Shown: positions 24,943-35,956 of the stretch, in pieces | Layout of the letters: the number at the start of each line of letters is the position of its first letter | How positions within the stretch are numbered: the first letter of the stretch is position 1 | Origin: Porpolomopsis calyptriformis | Taxonomy: Eukaryota > Basidiomycota > Agaricomycetes > Agaricales > Hygrophoraceae | Assembly: GCA_951640195.1 (NCBI GenBank) | Contig: OX621163.1 | Coordinates: 1,922,001-1,986,000 of the forward strand | Reading direction: 5' to 3' | DNA length: 64,000 bases | Translations under genes and position numbers: made by a program | The notes under the pieces: model-generated | The model's input: only the letters and a program-made list of their open reading frames with translations | Told to the model about the DNA's origin: nothing | Database searches by the model: none

Positions 24943-25748
24943 TTACGATTCCTTCTCTGCTGCCCGCTTCTTGTCACCTTCCGCGCGTCTGATCCTTGCA
25001 ATTTCCTTTCCAATCTCGTTTGCAATGCGCTTGCGCATAGCGGGTCGGTATCCGAGGTAGAACAAAACCTCGAGATGGACGAAAAACGGGGCAAGGACGA
25101 CAGCTACGAAGGGTGTGTAGTAATATAACGGAGAATATATAAAAACGCACCCCCGAGGAAGTTATCCTTCAGCGCCGGCGCTCGTTTCTCTGCCAAGCCG
25201 TGTCCCAGGAATTGGGCTATCCAGGATAGGCCATGTATAAGTGCCGCAACGGCGATGTGGTTCGGATTTCGTGTAGCGAACGCTGTCGCGGATAGGAGAG
25301 ATAGTGCCAATTGTGGGAAATAAAGTAACTACGAGTACGTGAGTGTGAGCGGGTCGAAACAGAGAGAGTGGACACACGGCGGCGAGAGGTTCAAGGAGGA
25401 AATAGTAGAAAAGGTAGAGAGACGTGAAGATGGAGGGGAAGTTGAGGCTGAAGGCGAGGTACTCGTTAAAGGTGTGGTGGATGGACGGGACGAAGGCGGG
25501 CAAGGGAATGCCGGCTGAAAGGATAAAAAAAGACCTGGAGAATAAAGGCCTGTTAGGAAGTTGCGGAAAAATGGGTGTGAATAGGCACCAGAGCAGGAGG
25601 GGGACGCAAACGAGATGGATGAGGATGTTAATCCGGTTGTTGTGGTAAGCACCATAGAACGCGAGCTGAAAAGGAGATGAATGGGGTGTTGTTTGGGAGA
25701 ACGGATGCTAACCTGGCGATCGACGTCGAGGAGGAGAGCGAGGGACAT
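24943..25748 (-). CDS. MPO1: Mpo1/YGL010w-like membrane dioxygenase (DUF962)
   Basis: ER membrane protein related to yeast Mpo1, an iron-dependent dioxygenase of 2-hydroxy fatty acids in phytosphingosine breakdown. Start ATG 25748 (MSLALLLDVDRQ). Exons give LAFYGAYHNNRINILIHLVC, VPLLLW, then IPLPAFVPSIHHTFNEYLAF, LFYYFLLEPLAA, LALSLLSATAF, HGLSWIAQFLGHGLAEKRAP and a last exon APFFVHLEVLFYLGYRP with a Lys-rich tail. The H-N-x2-N-x3-H and GH-x3-EKRAPAL motifs with conserved histidines match the family and probably bind the metal. Four or five membrane segments. Starts 111 bp from SEC22 on the other strand. Confidence 0.87.
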
Positions 25749-25859
25749 GATGGTGGTTTGAGGTCAAGACCATGAGATTCAACCGGCAGTCGTTTGAGCG
25801 AAGAATAAGCAGCACCGCCACCGTCACTCACTCAGCCACCTCATTCCTGGCCAGACAGT

Positions 25860-26724
25860 ATGGTACGCTCAACCGTCATCGTACGAGCATCCGATGCCTT
25901 GCCTCTTGCTGCCAGCGTAGACGACGAACAAGTGCAGTCATTTCAGTCCTTCTCCTGACATCCTCTTACTCGAACACGTAGACAGAACAAGCTCTCCAGG
26001 AGCATAAACAGCAGGCGAAACTCATCTTTCGACGAATGACCGCAAACTCAGAGCCTCTCTGCTCAATCGAAAGCGGCGAATACACACTCCAGTGCGTCTC
26101 CCCCCATCTCTCCTATCTCACCGCCTCCCCTGACGCTGTCCAAGCTACCTTATTGCCGATAATGTCGTCTTTCTTACCATTGCCGACAAATCTTACCCTC
26201 GAAAACTTGCCTTCTCTTACCTCGACGAACTCTCCAAGGAGTTTGCCACCACGTACGGCCCCAAAGTCGAGACCGTACGCAAACCTTACGCTTTTGTCGG
26301 ATTCGGTCGGTCCCTCTCCGTCAACTCGCATGCGCTAACCACGTCGGCCGTTCACAGATACCTTCATGTCAAAAACAGCCCGTCTGTATCGCGACACTCG
26401 CACCGCTAGTGCCGCCGGTGCATCCAACCTCGACAAATTGAATGATGACCTGCAAGACGTCACGAGGATAATGACCAAAAACATGGAGGAGCTCTTGTGG
26501 CGGGGTGATTCGCTGGATCGTCTGTATCCCCACTTTCTCACCCATCCTTTGTGCTCATCATCCCCGCAGGAATGTCCCACCTCTCAACCTCGCTTCGGAC
26601 CGAGTCGGAAAAGTATCGGAGAGCTGCGCGAGATATTAATTTCCAGGCCATGCTTCGTCAGTATGGGCCTCTTGGTGCAGTGCTGCTGATTATTATCATC
26701 CTTTTAATTTGGCGTTTTTCATGA
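25860..26724 (+). CDS. SEC22: R-SNARE SEC22
   Basis: Vesicle SNARE for ER-Golgi traffic. Start ATG 25860 codes MVRSTIIVRASDALPLAASV, the start of the longin domain; after a first intron QEHKQQAKLIFRRM and CSIESGEYTLH follow, then KSYPRKLAFSYLDELSKEF, the end of the longin fold. The SNARE motif spans LNDDLQDVTRIMTKNMEELL and WRGDSLD, with the Arg of WRG at the zero layer. The C-terminal helix (GPLGAVLLIIIILLIWRFS) is the tail anchor. About 215 residues and full length. Confidence 0.92.
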
Positions 26725-26843
26725 TTGCTATCTTTACGTTCAATACGAGCATGAGCAACCATATCAGGCTGACCCTGCCGCGTGCAAATATCACCGCGAG
26801 GCATCATCCTCTCTCCAACCTTCCATCATCTTCGACCACCATC

Positions 26844-28998
26844 ATGTCCTACCCCTACGCGCCTGATCCCGTACAGCGCCAACCTTCACCTTACGGCTCT
26901 CAGCCTCAACCCTTTAGCACACCCACCGGAGGCCAGGTCGCCCCTGGTTCGGTAACTTACACCACCTCAACCGGCCCTGATGGCAGATTGCTCTACCATT
27001 CTTTCAAGTACGTCCTTCAACTCACCCCGTCCTAAACCGCATCCCGCTCACCGATCGTCTTCGATCCTGCTCAGGGCCGTGCCCGCCAGGTAGCTCTTCA
27101 TTTGATCTTCTAATCGATAACATCCTGATTCCACCAGTTATCAGACCCCTAGTGGTGTGGTAACCGGCATCCAGTGGGTTCCAACAGAGGCTACGAATAT
27201 CCTACCAGTCGGCGCTCAGCCTGCAAATGCGGTCTGTGTTAACCTCCCTTTGACTTCTCGCTCGCTGATTATAACTGAAGGAGTTTGCTGCCTCTTGGAG
27301 CCGTGGTCCTATCAGTAGCAAAGACCAAAAGGCTATCAAGGGATGGTGAGCCGTCATCCGCTCGTTCCTGATTCCAGATCTGATCTTCGCATCCACCACA
27401 GGCAGAAGGAGGAAGAAAAAAGAAGGAAGAAGGAGGAAAAGGAAGCATCTAAACGTCTTCGGGATAAAGATCGCGAAGACCCCGAGCTTCGCAGGGCACG
27501 CGAAAGGGATGCGCTCGCTCACGAACGCAGAAAGAGCGTCAACGCTGGGTCCGTTCCACCCGGCGTCGACCCAGGTTATCCTAATCTGTACTCTGGGTAT
27601 GGTAACTATAGCCCGGCTACTGGTACCGCCGACCTCGACCGTCGTTTCGGGGACTTGGGTTTTCGTGACGAAGACAAGCAACGTATGTTTGTAAGGTCTC
27701 AGTAGACGTTCCCTTACTGAATGCGATGCAACAGGCAGCAGCGCGCACGTTTCCTCGACCTATTCGCCGAATGCGACTGTATATCCTACTCCCATTCGCC
27801 CAACCGCCTATACTGCCCAAGGAGTCCCCTATAGACCACCTTCCCGTGCCCCCTCACCCAACGTTCGGCCCATGGATATACCTAGATCTACCACGCCTGT
27901 ACCTGGGACTATGGCTGGCAGTGGCGTTACCGGTTTCCCTCAGGCTAGCATTCCCATGTCTAGCGGATCCCCCTACACCCCGCCGAGGAATATCCCCATT
28001 GAACCGCAACCGCAACAACCGCAGCTCGCCGCCCCTGAGGCCTTTTCCAGGCCCGTCAATGCCGCTCTATCTTATACACCATTTGAGACCATAAAGATCC
28101 AGGACATGGATGACTTCATCGACAATCTACCCAGGATGCCATTAGTTCTTCCCCCTCACGATGTTTATCACGATGATTGGATCCGATTTGTACAGGTCTG
28201 TCTTGATTTTTCCCCTCCCCAGACACCTCACAGGATTCACAATGACGAATGCAGGACCTTACTCGTGCATGGATGGGAACTCTTCCTATCGCTGAGCTCG
28301 TCGATGGTCGTGTGCCAAAGCGTGCTACTCTTACCGCCGATCTCATCAATATATGGAACAAGTCATTCTTCAATTTGCGCGGTGTAGAGGTTGCCTTGTA
28401 CAAAGGCCGCGAGAAACGTTCTGGCCCAGATGCTGGCACCATAGATAACCGGCTCCCATCTTTTGACGCAGACGAACTCTCCTCGTCCTCGTCCTCGGCT
28501 TCCTCTGAGGATTCCGATTTGTCTGGAGAAGAGAGATATGGCCAAAGTGGACACGGATTTTACGGTCGTCAAGGTCATTTTGAGTCGACTGAAGCGAGGC
28601 AAAGACGCAAGGCAGAGAAGAAAAGGCATGCCAAGGAAAAGAAACTTCGGAAGAAGGCCAAGGAGAGGGCAAAGACATATGCCTTGTACCTCATCTGCGT
28701 GCCGCGGGGTGGTCCTGCCTTTAATCCCGGATATCCTCCCATGGGTGGGCGGAGTAGCCCCATGCCAACTGCATACGACAGAGCTGCCCCCGTGCATGGT
28801 AGGACGAGTCCTATGCCAGGAAACTACGCGCGAACGGGTCCCATGCCTGGTGATGGCCGGACAAGCCCTATGCCTGGCGGGTATAATCCCGTGGGTGGCC
28901 GGATGAGCCCTATGCCTACTGGAAGGGCGAGTCCTATGCCCGCCCCTTACGTTCCGTTGGGTGGAAGGAGCAGTCCCATGCCAGGTGGGAGATATTGA
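26844..28998 (+). CDS. Pro-rich protein of unknown function with C-terminal SPMP repeats
   Basis: About six exons giving roughly 600 residues. The start MSYPYAPDPV is preceded by CACCATC. An N-terminal region (SVTYTTSTGPDGRLLYHSFK, a 15-nt microexon at 27075-27089, then VVTGIQWVPTEATNILPVGA) is compact; a Lys/Glu-rich helical part follows (QKEEEKRRKKEEKEASKRLR). A second ordered region (FETIKIQDMDDFIDNLP, DDWIRFVQDLTRAW, LTADLINIWNKSFFNLRGVE) is followed by an acidic serine patch, a Lys-rich helix and about eight repeats of G-R-x-S-P-M-P. I do not recognise the family; it looks like a conserved basidiomycete protein. The repeats offer many S/T-P phosphosites. Confidence 0.75.
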
Positions 28999-29223
28999 TC
29001 CATCCGAAACCTTTCTGCCCAAACAGGTGTTGGCAGACTGAAATCGATGTTTCTGTACGATATGATTTTTCTTGTCTCGTTTGTACCAATGACAGTGCTG
29101 AGGATCTTTTTACCATCCTGAAAGCGAAGGTCTTTACTCTCCACGGCGGGAGCGATTAATCAATGCAGTGAGATACAGTCCAAGTGTAAGTGGTCTAGAC
29201 GATTAGCAGTTGTTCTAATTGGA

Positions 29224-32200
29224 CTATTGCCATCTGCCTCGTCCCCTCCCTCGAAGACTATTAAAGGTATGACTTCCTCGAGCAGCGGTCTGATAACCAT
29301 ACCTATTTGCGGCAGAAGCATAATTACTACCATATCCACCGTATTGTCCGTGATTGCCACTCTCATATCCACCACGATATGACCCATACGAGTTGCGGTC
29401 TTGATCGCGGCCTCTCGACGGAGTAAATCCACGGTTAGAGGGTCCATAAGACCCACCATACTGGGGAGGGCCAGCATTCGAACTATACGCTCCATAGGTA
29501 TGAGTGGGATAAGGTGGTCGTGACGGTTGCGATGAGTATGGATTCGGCTGGTACGAGTTACCCCCATGGCCGTTATATGGTCTCTCGTAGCCGTAGAAGC
29601 CAGGAGGTTGGATAGGAGGACGCAAATGAGATGTGTTATGACCGTTGTCGCGACCCCGACCTCGATCCCACCCACCACGAGCCGGTCTGCGGACACCGTA
29701 TTTTATAGCCTCCAAGTCAGCTGACGATAGGATGCGGGGCGGTGGCTTTACTCCCGGCAGTAGCACAGATTGATGAGGACAAAGCTTCTTAGGGCAAAGA
29801 TAGAGTACCGAAAGAGACTTGTCATTTTTTATATCCGGTAAGTCCTTCGATGTGAGAGGACAGTAATATGTAGATCCCGGCAAACAATCGGGGTTAGGAA
29901 GGACGGCACCGCTGATGCCCTTGCTAAGAGTTGTATCAACGGGCACGGGCTGGAATGAGACGTTAACTAGGAAGAGTGAATAAGACGCAAAGGACGCTCA
30001 CGTCTTGTTTTTTTCGTTTCCCGAAGAGTTGTTCGAAAAATGGATAGAGTGGGTGCTCATCCGAGGCAAACATAACGTTATCCCCCCATCGGTTACGACG
30101 GTTTTCTTCTTCACTGAGTTCGGGGTACTGCGGTTCCATGGCCTGTAAAAGGCGTTTCTCGTCGATGAACGGGAGTAGCGCGACACCCTGCCATGCCAGT
30201 TTCTTTCCGTTCATGTCAATTTCAAATGTCGATGGATAGAAATCAATGATAGGAGAATCTTCATCTACCATTAGAGACTGGAAGGTTTTTGGGATGTGTT
30301 TTCGGCTGTGAGAAATTAGTGAACCCTGCGCCCAATGATGAGAGATTTGAGTACCAACCTAGCTGCTGGAAATACACCCATCAATTGTTCGAAAGGCTTG
30401 AATGGTTGGCCAATCTCAAACTTGATGTTTATCTTGTCAACTTCGATGAAATCCGCGGCAAAGGGGGCAAAATGATATGGGTAGTACCATTGCCACGAAG
30501 GAGTCTGGCAATTTCATCAGCCTCCATCAGATAGAACCAGAGACATTGATACTGACTCCCTGATAATAGTAGTGTAACACCCATACCAAGCCTTCGACAT
30601 ATTTCTTCATTAATCTGTATCAGGTGATTAATTAGACGCAATCTCAAAGTGCTATCCATAGACAAACTCTGTCCGAAAGCTGGTGTCGCTTAGCTCGACG
30701 CCGAACTTCTGGCGATAGTAGCGTTCCATATAGCCAGGCTCCCAAAGTCTGAATGGAAAATATGAGTCTTTACGTGTAACGAAACATGATCTTACGCACC
30801 TCACTTTGTCCTCCTGCTCTACAGTTCCGTCAGGGTTGACCTTCAACGCCAAAGACTCTGCTGGTACATCATCATCATCAGACAGGCCATCTTCCATGTC
30901 CTCCACAGTCTCTTCATGTTTCCGTTTGGTGCCTCTAGGAGACTCTCGACTAACGTCATTGCTCGCGGAGGAAATATCTGGATCAGGTTCTCCATCGGCG
31001 TCTAAATCCTCCTCTACAAGAGTATTTTCTGATGCCATGTCTTCTGCTGTCGCATAGGCCCCTGAACCTGGTGCCTCATTGAAGTCCGGCTGAAGATCCA
31101 TGCTCATCCTGGTGGCTTCGAGGACTGATCCAGAAGTGTGGACGGATCTCATGGTCAAACTTGTGTCTGAAGACACTGGCTTCGGCGGTAGGGAAAGATC
31201 AGGCTTCACGGGAGCCAACCCGAATAGCTCAGCTTTGAGAATCTCGCCTGCACTCATATTTGCCATCCTAATGGCTCGACGATTGGCAACTACGTCATGA
31301 TTAGACCCAGCCAAGGCCTGTACGGCAGCAGGTATATTCTGAATTGACTGGGTAGTAGGTGGTGCCCCCAAACCGATTGAATCAGCGGTCGCAACGAAAT
31401 CGTAGGCAGGTCGCTGAGGTAGGGATGGATGAACGGGAGTTATGGAAGGTGCAGTTGTGGGAGCAGTCAAACGTAGGGCAGGGGAGGGGCCGGTTGAACC
31501 CCCGTTTTTGTCCTGTTGAATCTCCAGCTTGCGGCGTTTGGCATTCTGTTCCTGGCGCTCTTCAGCTACATTGTTGAAAAGAACTATTAATGACGGCCCA
31601 AGGCTGTATCATCAATGGTGTCACGAACCTTCGCGCCGTCGACGAAATATTTCGTCTTCTCTCTTAGCAAGGCCCTCAAGAAGGATCTGTGCTCGAGAAA
31701 GGTTAATTTGACCATGATTCGTCAAATACCCGCCCATTCGCGAAATTTCTTGCTTCCAAATCCGCAGTAGAGTATCAATAGCGCCTTCTCGGATCTCAAG
31801 CGAAGGTAGGTGGGGAAGAAAATCATTGCCGACAAAGAATATGAGGAGCACCCAGTCATCGATGGCTTTCTCCAAATTGAAAGGAAAGGACGATTGAGGT
31901 ACATTGAGCTCGACTTCCAGATATTCGCGTAGGATTGCAACATCGAGGAAGATGAATGGTTTTTTCTCCACAGGGGTTTTTTTTATTTCTGCTTTCACTC
32001 CAGTACATTGAGCGGCATAGTGACCTTCTTGCCCGCACGTTCGGCATGCTGTGGAACTTCCATCTGTAAAGAAGACATCTTCGCGAAGCACTCTAAAGTG
32101 AGGTTCATGCGTTGCCAGGGCGAGCATGATCAGGTCAGCATCCTGTTGAAACATCATTAACGCTGGGGTGACATCAATAGAGGCTGTTTACTGACCAGGC

Positions 32201-33264
32201 CGTAAATGACGTGCCGCGTGTTCGGGTCATGACCTGGATTTGTTCTTTGGCGTCTAATGAAGTCCATTATCTTATGTTCACCCTCTCCTGGGACGCTAGC
32301 ATCGGAAATTATCACTTGAACCTTGGTAAATTGTCAAAAGAGGTTAAAGGTTATTGATCGCAAAGACAAACCTGTTTCCACCCGGGGTCCGTGTTTATCT
32401 TGTGTACAACCCAATAACGTAAGGATAAAGCTAGTAAATCCATGAAGGGTGTTCCAGGCGTGATGGCGTTTGAGTCCCATGACTCTTTGACCTTTTCTTC
32501 CTCACTGAGCTCCTTTCCCATGGCTTAGATGGAAAAGATGAGGAAAATATCTTAACGAGTGATAATTGACAAACCTTCCCACATCGCGACGGCCTCCCTT
32601 CGGGCATTCTCTTTGTCTTTGGTTTCCTGGGCAGTCCGGAAACGCCTTGACCGTTGTTGGTTCATTTTTGCCCGCGGTGCAACACCGTCTGAAGAGAGTC
32701 AAGTAGGACTACAAGCAAAGACAGTATTAATGTAGACAAACCGATTGCCATGAACAATAGCTTCCGTGGTCGGACCATGGCCACGATTCGCTCTGTGTAT
32801 TTGAACACCTCGATCATCATGTCTTCCTCGGTTTCGGGGGCCGGCTGCGAAAACAAATTCATAAAAAAGTTCAGGACTCGAAGCTTTGCGGTCTACCTTG
32901 CCCTCCGGATGAGTACAGGGATGAACCTCCGGACTCGGTCAATACAAATAGGATTGAGTAACCACTGAGGATACTCACGATGCCATTCATGTCAAGGTAC
33001 AGATTGTCGAATTCGGTACCATTTGGGTTGGGATGAGATATATCGATTGGGATTGGAACAAGATTCCCCTCAGCGTCTGGTACATTGATCCCTTCTTCTT
33101 CCTCAACTGGATAAACTGAAGCGGTGGTTAAAATATAACTTACAGGATGAGATCAAAACTGACTAATCTTGGGATACTTTTTACTGAGCCATCGAAAAAG
33201 CGCCGGAACGCCCTGGAAGATCACATTGAGCAAGACAGTGTTGGGAGTGCGTTGTACATACCAT
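29224..33264 (-). CDS. RAT1: 5'-3' exoribonuclease XRN2/RAT1
   Basis: Nuclear exonuclease that trims rRNA and snoRNA and drives transcription termination. More than ten exons. The first coding exon is only ATG (33264-33262), directly followed by GTATGT; exon 2 begins [16 protein letters not shown], the invariant XRN start. Then come [59 protein letters not shown] and EGAIDTLL, i.e. the acidic catalytic core. A CCHC zinc knuckle ([14 protein letters not shown]) marks the XRN2 rather than XRN1 type. Further on: [26 protein letters not shown] and [13 protein letters not shown], the XRN2 C-terminal core. The last 180 residues are Gly/Tyr/Arg-rich and end GRGRGRWQ. Divergent to eIF2B delta. Confidence 0.92.
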
Positions 33265-33405
33265 AGTCTTCTAAAATTCTGTGGCTACGGGTGGTGTAGA
33301 GAAATAAGGCGGTCGGGAAATGTTGAGGAGCAAGTGCGACAATTCCCACGATCACATGTGAGTCATACTGAGCTCGCGGAGGCAACGGAATGGGTTGTGA
33401 TAAAC

Positions 33406-34931
33406 ATGCCTGCGCCGACGAAACCACCTTCGGCTCCTACGAGTAGCAAATCTTCGGGACCCCACCCTAGCAAGTCCCAAAAACCTACGAAAGCCGAACG
33501 AAGGGAATTACAACGCGCTGCTAAGGAAGCGAAACAAGCCGTCACTCCGGGACCAAGCAGTACAGACGTTGCATCGAATCTTGCAGATGATCGCGAGGAG
33601 AAGTCTCGTGGCCTTCGCATATTTTCGCATTTTGGGCTCCAGAAACCAGTCACCAGCGTTGTGAAACGGGACATTCATCCAGCTATCATTCGTCTAGCGC
33701 TTCAATTCTCCGAATTCAAGATCTGTGGTGCAAATGCCCGGTGCATCGCCACCTTAACCGCATTTAAAACGGTGTGTTGGAATCACACTTTCTCCCACTA
33801 GATTGTTCTGCGCAAGATCTCTCATGTGTGTATAGGTCATTCAAGATTACGCCACGCCTCCCAACAACACCCTTGCCCGTCACCTTGTGGCTCATCTGTC
33901 TCCCCAAATCACCCACTTGGTATCCGCAAGAACCATGTCCGTGACAATGGGGAACGCTATTCGTCAACTCAAACTAGAGATTAGTGGGTCAGACATTGAC
34001 CTGCCTGAACAGGATGTTAGTCCATGTAACTTGCGCATTTTTGCTTGCATTGTGATATTTGGCCCCATTTTGACTTCAGGCGAAAGACTTGCTTTGTCGC
34101 AAGATTGATGATTATATCCGCGACAGAATTACGATCGCCGATCAAGTCATTCAAGATACTGCAGGAAAAAAGATTAAGGATGGTGATGTTATACTAACTT
34201 ACGCGAGGTAGGGGAATGTCAACTTCTCTTCTGAGAACTTTGTTAACGAGTATCATAGATCATCAGTAGTTGAAAAAGTGCTACGAACAGCTCACACCGA
34301 GGGCAAGAGATTCTCTGTTATTGTCGTTGACTCTCGGCCATTGCTTGAGGGTGCACGTCTCCCCATTTTCATTCTATTCCCAAATTCTGACAACATCAAG
34401 AAGGCAAGAAACTCCTTTCCGCACTTTCCTTGGCTGGTATATCATGCACATACCTTTTACTCCCTGCTATTGGCTCTATCATCACAGAAGTCTCGACAGT
34501 GTTCGTTGGTGCCCATTCAATACACTCAAACGGCGCAGTTTTCTCTCGCGCGGGGACAGCTTTAGTAGCGATGATGGCCAAACAGCACTCAGTTCCGGTC
34601 GTCGTCTGCTGCGAAACATACAAGTTTTCTGATGGAGTTCAGCTGGATAGTTTCACTAAGAACGAACTTGGTTTGCAATTCCCTTCGTGCATTTACTATC
34701 ACAGCTAATCCGCGATGGAAAGCTCCCGTGAACGACCTCTTTTCATCATTCCCTCTGAATCGACAGCGGGACTCATTGCTATTACAAAGTGGCCCGAATC
34801 TGGATATCTTATATCCATTGTACGACTTGACGCCCCCTACAAGTATTACTGCAGTTGTTACGGAAGTTGGCTTGATACCGCCCAATTCCATCAGTTCCAT
34901 ACCTCTTGCACTTGGTCGACAAACGATATAG
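33406..34931 (+). CDS. GCD2: Translation initiation factor eIF2B subunit delta
   Basis: Regulatory subunit of the eIF2B guanine exchange complex, target of the integrated stress response. Start ATG 33406 (MPAPTKPPSAPTSSK) in a frame that also runs upstream. The N-terminus is Lys/Pro-rich with a basic helix (KAERRELQRAAKEAKQ). The Rossmann-like core reads FSEFKICGANARCIATLTAF, then DYATPPNNTLARHL, TMGNAIRQLKLEI, TIADQVIQD, DGDVILTYAR, GKRFSVIVVDSRPLLEG, LAGISCTYLLLPAIGSII, VFVGAHSIHSNGAVFSRAGT, VPVVVCCETYKFSDGVQ, and the C-terminal YDLTPPTSITAVVTEVGLIP. This last motif is diagnostic of eIF2B alpha/beta/delta, and the length and N-terminal extension fit delta. About six exons. Confidence 0.9.
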
Positions 34932-35060
34932 GGCTTCTGGAGGGCACTTTGATCTGTAGATGTGGTATAGATTGTGTGCCAGATTGATAAAGATGCCTCC
35001 GGCTGGTAGGACATGATGTCAAGAAAAAATAAATTTACATGTAGAACACATTCTTGACCT

Positions 35061-35817
35061 CTACGAATCATCTTTGTTCTTAGTGTCTTGAAATGCCATC
35101 ATCTTGCCCTCAAGCCATGCAAAGGCGCGATCGGTCGCATTCTCGACGGGATGATCAAAAAGATAAGGAAGAACGGGAACAATTGCCAAACCAGTGAGCG
35201 TCGGGCCCCACGCTTTTACCCGTGGACTATGGGCTTTCCTGAATGCCTTCTTGGCCTGACTTACGGCAGTGTGTATTGTAAAAGCTGGGAGGGCCCTGAC
35301 CGCGAATATCAAGTTGGGTTCGACAAGTCGGGGGAGACCTACATTGAAGCAACTGATTGAAATGTTGCACGCTTTACGGTAACCAACCCTACCCTCGCCG
35401 GTTCCGAAAAGTGAACAGCCTCCAGTGGCGACGGACCACGTCGGTGAGCCTTGTATGCCTCATAGCTTACATCTCTGGCGAATCACTGAACTGAGACGAA
35501 AGACATTTCGAATTGAGGACGGTTGCAATCACCCGGCAAGGTATAACCACGAGACACCATAGGCAGCAGAAACAACCCAAGGAGATACCAGCGGGCGGAA
35601 GGCCTCGCCAACGTCACTGGTCTAAGATGGTCTTAGGAGAGTACGTCTTGAGATGAACGGCTTTATACATATGCGACGTATCGGGTTCCAGCCCGTATGG
35701 CTGTTCTCAGACGAGCACCATAAGCCATGTATCTGACTTCTGACTCTGTAGAATCGACATCGCGGTCGGCGAGAGAGTCAACACCTTCCTGTGCCTTGGT
35801 CGCGATTGTGGAGGACA
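35061..35817 (-). CDS. MTP18: Mitochondrial fission process protein MTP18/MTFP1
   Basis: Inner-membrane protein linked to mitochondrial fission. Start ATG 35817 (MSSTIATKAQEGVDSLADRD). Exons continue with YMAYGARLRTAIRAGTRYVA, SDVGEAFRPLVSPWVVSAAY, GVSWLYLAG, DVSYEAYKAHRRGPSPLE, and a last exon LPAFTIHTAVSQAKKAF, VKAWGPTLTGLAIVPVLPYL, FDHPVENATDRAF. The D-x-GEAFRP, YGVSW, LPAFTIHT and PYLFDHPVE motifs are the family hallmarks. Three short introns. Its start is 139 bp from that of the forkhead gene on the other strand. Confidence 0.9.
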
Positions 35818-35956
35818 TGAAAGGGATATCAGGATAGCGTGACTGTCACAGCAACCGCACGTTCTTCAAAGGACGTGGCTCTGCCCAATTCAGGTTGACT
35901 CCTCCATCTCACATTCATACCTTGCGTTCAACTTCCCTCAATCTACGTTTCACACC

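Noticed and set aside
28363..29022. Minus-strand frame of 219 codons.
   Set aside because: It is the antisense of the SPMP repeat region; composition (His/Arg/Pro-rich) mirrors the repeats.
34589..35071. Minus-strand frame of 160 codons over the eIF2B gene end.
   Set aside because: Antisense to well-conserved eIF2B delta motifs, with no own domain.
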